Assembly (NCBI GenBank): GCA_910587025.1
Contig: CAJUKR010000019.1
Coordinates: forward strand, 16,252 to 21,646
Direction: 5' to 3'
DNA from: an uncultured Christensenellaceae bacterium
GTDB lineage: Bacteria; Bacillota; Clostridia; Christensenellales; Pumilibacteraceae
DNA: 5,395 nt
Program-made: the position numbers and the translations under genes
The notes under the pieces: model-generated
The model's input: the letters and a program-made list of their open reading frames with translations, nothing else
What the model was told of the DNA's origin: nothing
The model's database searches: none
Shown: positions 1 to 5,395 of the stretch, piece by piece
Numbering within the stretch: position 1 is the stretch's first letter
How the letters are laid out: the number at the start of each line of letters is the position of its first letter

Positions 1-69
1 AAGATTCATAAGCGCAAAGAAAAACGCCGAAACTATTATGAATATTATTCCCTGATATTTACTTTTCAC
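1..69 (-). CDS. N-terminus of probable EamA/DMT-family transporter (partial)
   Basis: Only the first 23 codons are inside the window; the gene runs off the left edge. The peptide begins with a short basic stretch (MKSKYQG) and passes at once into a hydrophobic helix (IIFIIVSAFFFALMNL). This resembles the first transmembrane helix of EamA/DMT-family drug and metabolite exporters of Firmicutes, whose N-termini often read like 'GIIYIILSAFxFALMN'. That resemblance is recalled family knowledge, not a search. I prefer the GTG start at 69-67 because the Shine-Dalgarno-like AAAGGA (82-77) lies 7 bases upstream of it. The ATG at 75-73, which would add Met-Pro, is only 1 base from that site. The gene is divergent from dinB and has its own promoter. 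Any inner-membrane protein beginning with such a helix is an alternative, and the substrate cannot be inferred. Confidence 0.6.
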   Translation of the reverse strand, partial: MKSKYQGIIFIIVSAFFFALMNL

Positions 70-76
70 GGGCATA

Positions 77-82
77 TCCTTT
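77..82 (-). promoter_or_regulatory. Ribosome binding site deciding the transporter start
   Basis: The minus strand reads AAAGGA here. Its distance is 7 bases to the GTG at 69-67 and 1 base to the ATG at 75-73, which favours the GTG as the true start. Confidence 0.5.
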
Positions 83-99
83 ATTTTCCCTTCTTATAT

Positions 100-129
100 A
101 TTGTATTGCCGCAAGCGACGTTTTGTCAA
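100..129 (-). promoter_or_regulatory. Sigma-A type promoter for the left (transporter) gene
   Basis: On the minus strand a perfect -35 box TTGACA (129-124) is followed by an 18-base spacer and a -10 box TACAAT (105-100). Transcription would begin near base 93, leaving a leader of about 25 bases before the GTG start. It points away from dinB, so the 76-260 interval contains two back-to-back promoters. Confidence 0.7.
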
Positions 130-197
130 GCGTTCGCATAACCTTTTTTGTTTAACGAGGGAATAATTGGAAATTTTGTTCTATATATCCAAAATAC

Positions 198-226
198 TTG
201 ACCCAAGCGCAAGCATGAGTTATAAT
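198..226 (+). promoter_or_regulatory. Sigma-A type promoter for dinB
   Basis: TTGACC (198-203) is separated by exactly 17 bases from a consensus TATAAT (221-226). Only the last base of the -35 differs from TTGACA. The predicted start of transcription is near base 233, giving a leader of about 28 bases. An A8 tract (228-235) spans the initiation region. Confidence 0.8.
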
Positions 227-236
227 TAAAAAAAAT

Positions 237-250
237 AGAACATTTGTTCG
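237..250 (+). promoter_or_regulatory. LexA (DinR) SOS operator of dinB
   Basis: The 14-mer AGAACATTTGTTCG contains the GAAC-N4-GTTC dyad of the Gram-positive SOS box (consensus CGAACRNRYGTTYG). It differs only at the first base and at the third base of the central four. It sits at about +5 to +18 relative to the predicted transcription start and touches the ribosome binding site, so bound LexA would block initiation or early elongation. Placement in front of a translesion polymerase is what an SOS regulon predicts. LexA itself is not in the window. Confidence 0.82.
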
Positions 251-253
251 GAG
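250..253 (+). promoter_or_regulatory. dinB ribosome binding site
   Basis: GGAG lies 7 bases upstream of the ATG at 261, a good spacing. Its first G is also the last base of the SOS box. The next in-frame ATG (codon 10) would remove the catalytic Asp9, so 261 is the supported start. Confidence 0.75.
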
Positions 254-260
254 CTGTTCC

Positions 261-1487
261 ATGGAATCTGTTTTTCTTCACATAGACATGAATAATTTTT
301 ATGCGAGCGTGGAATGCGCGGAACGACCGGATCTCGACGGTCTTCCCGTCGCCGTAGCAGGCTCGCCCGAGAAGCGGCACGGAGTGGTGCTCGCAAAAAA
401 TCAGATCGCGAAAAAATACGGCGTCAAAACCGGCGACACGGTATTCGAAGCGCAGACAAAAGCGCCGGGGATAATATTTCTTCCTCCCCACTTCGAAAAG
501 TATGACAAAATATCGAAAAGAATGTTCGGCATATGCAATAAGTACTCCTGCTATGTGGAACCGTTCGGACCCGACGAGTGCTGGCTGGACTGTACTCAGA
601 CGCAAAAACTTTTCGGCGGCGGCGAGAACATAGCCGACGAATTACGCGAACGCGTGAGCCGCGAGCTCGGAATAACGGCAAGCGTGGGAGTGAGTTTCAC
701 CAAGCTGTTCGCCAAGCTCGGCAGCGATATGAAAAAACCGAACGGAACGACGGTGATCGACGAAAACAATTTCCGAGACAAGATCTGGCCGCTCGCGGCG
801 GAAGAACTGTGCGGAATCGGACGAAGCACGTCGCAGAAACTCAAACGTATGAACATACTCACGATCGGAGAACTGGCGAACTCCGACGAACGCGTCATAA
901 AGAAAACCCTCGGTAAAACAGGAGTGGATATACGGCTTGCGGCGCGTGGCGAATCGACAGGCGAAGTGCGCGAAGCCGTAATCAAACGGGACGTAAAAAG
1001 CGTCGGACACGGTTTGACCGCGCTCCGCGACCTGATAACATGGGAGGACGTGCAGACCCTCGTCTATTATCTTTCGGAGCTCGTAGCCGCAAGACTGAAA
1101 AAATACGGAATGAAAGCGCGCGGAGTGGCGGTAAACGCACGAACGTATATGCTGTCGAGGCAAGGCAAACAAGCCGTTCTCCCCTATCCCGTAGCCTCGT
1201 CATGGGACATTGCCGACAATGCGCTCAAGTTGCTCGAAACGATATACGACGGCACACCGCTCCGTTCGATCGACGTAGCCGTATATATGCTGTCGGACGA
1301 ACACGAACCGCAACAGTTGTCTTTCTTCGACGACGGCATGAAATCGGCAAAATGCGAAAAACTCGACCGAGTGATAGATAAGCTGAGAGCCAAGTACGGT
1401 AAAAATTCCGTAATACGCGCCTGTCATGCCGAACAGGATATTTTCATGAACAAAGACCTCGGCGATTTTCTGCCTTTCAAAAGATAG
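261..1487 (+). CDS. dinB: Y-family translesion DNA polymerase (DNA polymerase IV type)
   Basis: This 408-residue protein is a low-fidelity polymerase that copies past damaged template bases in the cytoplasm, working with the sliding clamp. The order of elements fits an intact Y-family enzyme. The palm begins with HIDMNNFYASVE (residues 7-18), giving metal ligand Asp9 and, by alignment with E. coli DinB Phe13 and Dpo4 Tyr12, a steric gate at Tyr14. The second catalytic motif GPDECWLD (103-110) supplies Asp105 and Glu106. It is followed by SVGVSFTKLFAKLGSDMKKP (141-160), the conserved Y-family K-x-x-A-K-x-x-S-D-x-x-K-P region, and a helix-hairpin-helix around 183-206 (CGIGRSTSQKLK). The little finger spans about 240-345. 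QLSFF (352-356) fits a beta-clamp-binding pentamer, followed by a basic helical tail. Length is slightly above E. coli DinB (351). The gene has its own SOS-boxed promoter and a terminator directly behind it, so it is probably monocistronic and DNA-damage-inducible. Assignment to DinB rather than a UvrX/YqjW-like branch is less sure than the family. Confidence 0.93.
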   Translation: MESVFLHIDMNNFYASVECAERPDLDGLPVAVAGSPEKRHGVVLAKNQIAKKYGVKTGDTVFEAQTKAPGIIFLPPHFEKYDKISKRMFGICNKYSCYVEPFGPDECWLDCTQTQKLFGGGENIADELRERVSRELGITASVGVSFTKLFAKLGSDMKKPNGTTVIDENNFRDKIWPLAAEELCGIGRSTSQKLKRMNILTIGELANSDERVIKKTLGKTGVDIRLAARGESTGEVREAVIKRDVKSVGHGLTALRDLITWEDVQTLVYYLSELVAARLKKYGMKARGVAVNARTYMLSRQGKQAVLPYPVASSWDIADNALKLLETIYDGTPLRSIDVAVYMLSDEHEPQQLSFFDDGMKSAKCEKLDRVIDKLRAKYGKNSVIRACHAEQDIFMNKDLGDFLPFKR

Positions 1488-1497
1488 CCATATTATG

Positions 1498-1538
1498 AAA
1501 AAAACGCGGTTTACCCTAACGGGAAAGCCGCGTTTTTT
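1498..1538. terminator. Bidirectional rho-independent terminator
   Basis: Arms at 1501-1516 and 1521-1536 pair around a TAAC loop (1517-1520). The core is CGCGG/CCGCG plus CCC/GGG, with one A-A mismatch and one G-T wobble. A tract of seven A (1498-1504) precedes it and six T (1533-1538) follow, so it works on either strand. It lies in the 63-base gap between the convergent dinB and M60 genes and probably ends both transcripts. Confidence 0.88.
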
Positions 1539-1550
1539 ATTACGTCATTA

Positions 1551-4500
1551 TTACCATACAACTATCGAATCTATGCCCGCCTCGCCGACGCATCTGATCC
1601 TTACGGTATGTTTTACGTTCAAGGCAAGAGGAGAAATATAACTCATGACGATGAGGTCTTCGCTATCTTGAAGTTCGACGGAATCCACACGCTTGCCGTC
1701 TATTTCCACTTCGAACTTCGAACCGAACGCCGACGAAGAACGTATCCCGAACCGATTGCCTTCGAATACGAAATCGAGCACCGCGCCGCCCGCGCCGACG
1801 AATATATTACCGAACGTAGAAGGGGCGGTCTGCGCTTTCCAATTACCCTTGAATGTCAGCTTGTCGTCAAAAGGCGACAACAGATTGCCGTTTACATAGT
1901 TTTGCGCATATTCGAAACTTATGCCGTTCAACGCTATATACCGATTATTATGCGACGTGCGCGTAACTACGATACGATAGTACGAGAAAGTCGTTTCCGG
2001 AAAGTCCGCAACGACGAGCGAATTACTTACCGGACGGTTCTTATATTCGCCGACCTTTTCGTAATTCTCTCCGTCGCTACTTACATAAAGATCGAAATCG
2101 ATGGGTATAAACAACTGTCCGCCCGCAGACTTCGTATATCCGTGAAGCACTATCCTGTTTGCCGTAACGGTCTCGACCAAAGCAACAGACAGATCGAAAG
2201 GATTTTTTTCGGAAACCGAAGACGCCGAATGTATGTTCGTTTCCGCGCTTCCGTCAAACAAATTTTCGATATTATAAGTATAAGTAACGCCGTCGGCAGT
2301 TGTTTTGTCGTTGGCTTTGGTAAAACCTTTTACGCCGACAAGCGACTGCTTTGCTTCTATGGTCTTACTTCCCGAATATGTCACCTTATATTCGCGCTTA
2401 TAGAAGTACTCGGACTCGAATTCGCTTTCGGGGAACTCGTAATCGCTTCTGTATGCGCTCGCGTACTTGACATTGATCGTCGTCTCCGGCGCCGTGATCT
2501 CATTCCCGTCGGCGTCTATCGTTCCGCCCATGACTTCATGCATTCCCCAACCAACGCCGATATAACTTATCCTCGGCGAAGTTCTGTTGACCAGCACGGC
2601 TTTTATGTGTACCCACTGTCCCGCTTTCAGATTATCGTAATCGCGGTATGTGCCTTCGGTGAGCAGGAAATTCGCGCTCGTTCCCTCGGTCACGACCGTT
2701 GCGGCAAGTTCATACGTCTGACCGTCGTCAAACGACGCGTACAGCGCGCAGTCATAACGACCTCTGAGCGCCAGTCTGTACGTTCCGTCCTCTTCCACGT
2801 ATATCTTTCCGCGTACTTCTGCTATGGAATTTTCGGGCGGAGCGGTCGTATACCATATGTCGGTATTGCTGTTCTGAACGGGGTTTATATTGTCGCCGTC
2901 GTCTTTCGAGCTATAACCGGCATAATCGGCTTCGTAAGCCGCAACAGCGGAATCGTAAACTTTGCTGTCGTAAGTGTACGTCGTACGCTGAAGCATGGTT
3001 TTGTTGATTTCATGCGACTGTGCGAATTCGAGCACCAGTTCAATGTCGCCTACGGCAAACGCATTATCGTCCCTCGTGATCCCGAGCGTAACGTATATCT
3101 TACCCGAATTCATTTCTTTGCCGGGCTTGAACGTAAATTTGTTTGTGCCCGAAACACGGGTAATACTGCCGTTTTCCGGATTCGTCACATTCTTTATTTC
3201 ATACGAAAAACCGTTCGGTATGACAAGACTTCCGCTGACGTACATACCGTTATTCTCGGTATATTTTTCAAGGTCTATCGTGAACTCCTTGCCGTATTCT
3301 ATAACGTACGGGCGCATGGTCTTGATATATTCCTTTTTGCCGTCGCTCTCATACGATCTTCCGGTCTGATATATCGTGGATACGGGGACAAACATAGGAT
3401 AGTTTTTCGCCTGCGCTTCCGCCACCGTTTCATCCGGCAACGAATAACCGAGAAGCTCGCGAAAATAATACGTCATATCGTTATGCGTAGCGGAAGTCAG
3501 ACCTTTATACCAACGCTCTACCGCCGTCGCGCCGCTGTTCGCGTAATACTCTTCCACCGATCTTATGAAAGCGTCCTGCCCGAGATTATGCAAAAGTACC
3601 GAATATTCGCGAAGCGCGTTTTCCGTTTTACCGATAACTTGTTTCAGCGCCCACGGCGCGCTTGTATAACGATTCCATCCGCCCAGACCGTCGCCCGATA
3701 TACCGAGCTTACGCGCTTCGGATACTTTGGTGAACAGGCTGTACGACACGAGCGACAACGCGTTATTCGACACCTCGTCGCAATAACCCGAGAATCCCCA
3801 ATTCTGGAAATTGTGGTGATATTCGTGAATATTTCCCCATGCGCCCGACGTGATAAAGCTGTTGTAATTGAGAGATCCCGTCATCCAGCCCATAGGACAG
3901 TTGACGGACCGTCGCCCGGGGAAAGCGACCGCCGCACCCGCGGCGACGAAAGGATCGTAAAGAAAAACCACACCCTGAGAACGCACGCGGTTGGACACGA
4001 GCGAGATTTTCTCCCAAAGCACAGCCGCCTTGTAAAGGTCGTCGTAATCGAGTCCCTTGGCATAGATCTTGGGTCCCGAATGAAGCACACCGTGATCCCA
4101 CACCTCGAGGTCGAAATACGGCGCGGATGATTTCGATGTTTTTTCGAATTCTTCGGGTGTTGTATAACCCAAAATAAAATGCTGATAATTTACCGCGCCG
4201 GATATCGTCACGGTAAACATGACGTTTTCGTTACGGATATATATAGGTCCGCCGAGATACGATCCGACATATGCGGTATATTTGCCGTCCGAATATTCCG
4301 CCGTATTCTTATCCACGTTCATTGTGTTCAGAATGACAGGCATACGGTTGATATTTTTGGCGCTCCAGATATTATTCGCCTGACCGTTATATAACGCCTG
4401 ACCTATGTGTACGGTCAAGCCGCCCGTGGCGTTCATATCCTTTTCGCTTATTTCGATCTTTATTACCTCGCCTGCGGGCGCATAAAGCCCAGTAACGCTG

Positions 4501-5370
4501 TAGCTGTCGTAACCGCGCGGAGAAAGAGTAAGTTTTTTGACGACTCCGGGCTCGGAATCGCTTACATTGCCCATATACAATCCGTCGGACGCGGAATGCT
4601 TATAAAGTTTTCTGGGACGATTGTTTTTATCGAGAGTACGGCTTCCGTCGGCATTGTAAAGATTGCCGTCCTTATCCATCTTCGCATATGTACCGCCGCC
4701 CGAAGCATTCCAGGTCGGAGTCGCGCACAAATACGCGCTCTCGGCTATTACGGCATTCTTTTCTTCCGTCGTCAACGACTGGGTATAACCGTATTTCGGA
4801 TATCCGGCAGGCAGTCCTTCGTCTTCGGTTTCGGTCGGAACATTACGTTCGACAGTACCGAGATATTCCGAATAAAACCCCACGGCGGTCGCCGCTTTGT
4901 ATGTCGGTACGAACGGCTCGCCCACATAAAGGCAGGCGCGCACTCCGAACACGAGCGCGACGATAAGCCCCGCACAAAGCAATACGGACAGTACGATACT
5001 GATTATAAACCGCGGATCGGGCTTTTCCGCAATCGTCGCCGAAACATTTTCGTAAGACTTGTCGAAGAAAGATCCCCCCCCCGCAGATTCCGCCGCAACT
5101 TTCTTCGGCTTTGCCGTCGCACTTTTACGTCCCGCCGGCTTTTCCGTTTTTGCCTGTTTATCGGCAACAGGCTCGGAAGTTTTCTTCTTTGCCGTACTTG
5201 CGGCAGGCGCGGTATGCTTTTCTTCCGAAACAGACTTTGTCGTCTTGACAGCCGCCGACTTTGCCGCGGCGGATTTTTCGGTCGAAGCTTTCGAAGCCGT
5301 TTTCGAAGAAGATCGCGATTTCGTTTCCTCGGTCGCAGGCTGCTTCTCCGTCGACGCTTTTGCGGCGGGC
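1551..5370 (-). CDS. Membrane-anchored M60 family zinc metallopeptidase with lectin-like domains (5' partial)
   Basis: At least 1272 residues are visible, counted here from the codon at 5369-5367; the true start lies beyond the right edge. The frame has no ATG or GTG upstream of 4982, and the TTG at 4982 falls inside the membrane helix, so it is not a credible start. Order: Lys/Ala/Ser/Thr/Glu-rich tail (1 to about 115); one transmembrane helix (about 121-143) with basic residues before it, implying N-in/C-out; a linker; an M60 (enhancin-like) region (about 285-600). The latter opens with SVTGLYAPAGEVIKIEI and a VHIG segment, and contains the zinc motif HEYHH (515-519) and, 12 residues later, Glu532 in DEVSNNALSL, matching HExxH-x(8-28)-E. 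Then come a beta-rich region (about 690-785), a possible PA14-like module (about 850-945), an F5/8-type-C/CBM32-like domain (about 1007-1155) and a terminal beta-sandwich (about 1161-1272). M60 enzymes such as BT4244 cleave host O-glycoproteins including mucins, so a surface mucinase-like role is inferred. It ends with tandem TAA stops (1553-1551, 1550-1548). Promoter not visible. Confidence 0.88.
3774..3827 (-). other. M60 zinc-binding active site
   Basis: The coding strand gives HEYHH at 3827-3813 and the downstream Glu of the D-E-V-S-N-N motif at 3776-3774. The two His (515 and 519) and Glu532 are the predicted zinc ligands and Glu516 the catalytic base, so the enzyme looks catalytically competent. 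Many M60 members have Gly before the second His (HExGH); here it is His. Confidence 0.8.
4941..5009 (-). other. Single transmembrane anchor of the M60 protein
   Basis: Residues 121-143 (FIISIVLSVLLC, then AGLIVALVFGV) form an uninterrupted hydrophobic span. It is preceded by KPDPR and followed by R-A-C-L-Y-V-G. The long Lys-rich tail before it makes the N-terminus cytoplasmic. No signal peptidase motif stands out after the helix, so it is probably an uncleaved type II anchor. Confidence 0.75.
5074..5082 (-). repeat. Nine-base G homopolymer in the M60 coding strand
   Basis: Nine C on the plus strand encode a Gly-Gly-Gly run (residues 97-99) just before the membrane segment. It is the longest homopolymer in the window. 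The frame is open on both sides of it with sensible composition, so the length in this assembly is in frame. Tracts of this length are prone to slippage. Confidence 0.9.
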
Positions 5371-5395
5371 AGATCGGAAGAGCGTCGTGTAGGGA
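5371..5395 (+). other. Illumina TruSeq adapter remnant (assembly artefact)
   Basis: The last 25 bases start with AGATCGGAAGAGCGTCGTG and go on as the TruSeq universal (read 2 side) adapter does. Translated in the M60 frame this gives PTRRSSDL, a peptide known from adapter-contaminated database entries. The sequence is not genomic, and the first genuine base of the M60 gene is at 5370. Confidence 0.97.

Noticed and set aside
125..138. A possible second LexA box (minus strand CGAACGCTTGACAA) at the transporter promoter
   Set aside because: Only the left half (CGAAC) fits. The right half reads TGAC rather than the required GTT core, and the match is largely the -35 box itself.
126..605. A 159-codon open frame on the minus strand across the dinB promoter and start
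   Set aside because: It overlaps the dinB promoter, operator and catalytic N-terminus, has no family resemblance, and ends in the divergent promoter region. It is a shadow of dinB.
1608..4130. An 840-codon open frame on the plus strand, antisense to the M60 gene
   Set aside because: It has no ribosome binding site before its ATG, its translation is rich in Arg, Ile, Val and Tyr with no recognisable domain, and the opposite strand encodes a clear multi-domain protein. Its length follows from the codon bias of the M60 gene, which seldom uses the codons that read as stops in antisense.
4980..4982. TTG as the start codon of the M60 gene
   Set aside because: It would begin in the middle of the transmembrane helix. 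The frame stays open for 129 more genuine codons upstream, with the rest of the helix and a coherent Lys-rich tail.
1..5395. CRISPR array, transposon ends, tRNA or rRNA genes, toxin-antitoxin or defence genes
   Set aside because: I saw no regularly spaced repeats, terminal inverted repeats with a transposase, cloverleaf-like sequence, or additional small genes with ribosome binding sites. The window is accounted for by two main genes, one gene fragment and their control sites.

Overview
The window reads as a chromosomal piece of a Gram-positive bacterium, most likely an anaerobic gut Clostridia-type Bacillota (perhaps Christensenellales-like; this lineage guess is weak). The grounds are a Gram-positive LexA box of GAAC-N4-GTTC type, near-consensus sigma-A promoters, a clostridial-style Y-family polymerase, and a surface M60 glycoprotein peptidase with lectin-like domains. 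The two main genes share similar codon habits, so nothing suggests recent transfer of either one. The final 25 bases match an Illumina TruSeq adapter, so the right edge is an untrimmed contig end from short-read assembly.

Layout, left to right. Bases 1-69 (minus strand) hold the first residues of a membrane protein, probably an EamA/DMT-family transporter, running off the left edge. Bases 70-260 are a divergent control region. It carries one promoter firing left toward the transporter and one firing right toward dinB. A LexA/SOS operator lies just downstream of the right-hand promoter and abuts the dinB ribosome binding site. Bases 261-1487 (plus) encode an apparently intact Y-family translesion polymerase. 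Bases 1498-1538 form a bidirectional terminator shared with the convergent gene. Bases 1551-5370 (minus) encode at least 1272 residues of a type II membrane-anchored M60 zinc metallopeptidase whose N-terminus lies beyond the right edge.

The genes do not form one pathway. dinB looks like a monocistronic SOS-induced gene. The M60 protein is predicted to have a Lys/Ala/Ser/Thr/Glu-rich cytoplasmic tail, one membrane helix, and a large outside part. The outside part has an M60 catalytic domain, a beta-rich region, a possible PA14-like module, an F5/8-type-C (CBM32-like) module and a terminal beta-sandwich. This suggests a tethered enzyme acting on host glycoproteins such as mucin. A nine-G tract in its coding strand is a candidate slippage site.

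I found no mobile element, CRISPR array, RNA gene or defence system. The most notable items are the architecture and G-tract of the M60 protein, the SOS control of dinB, and the adapter artefact.
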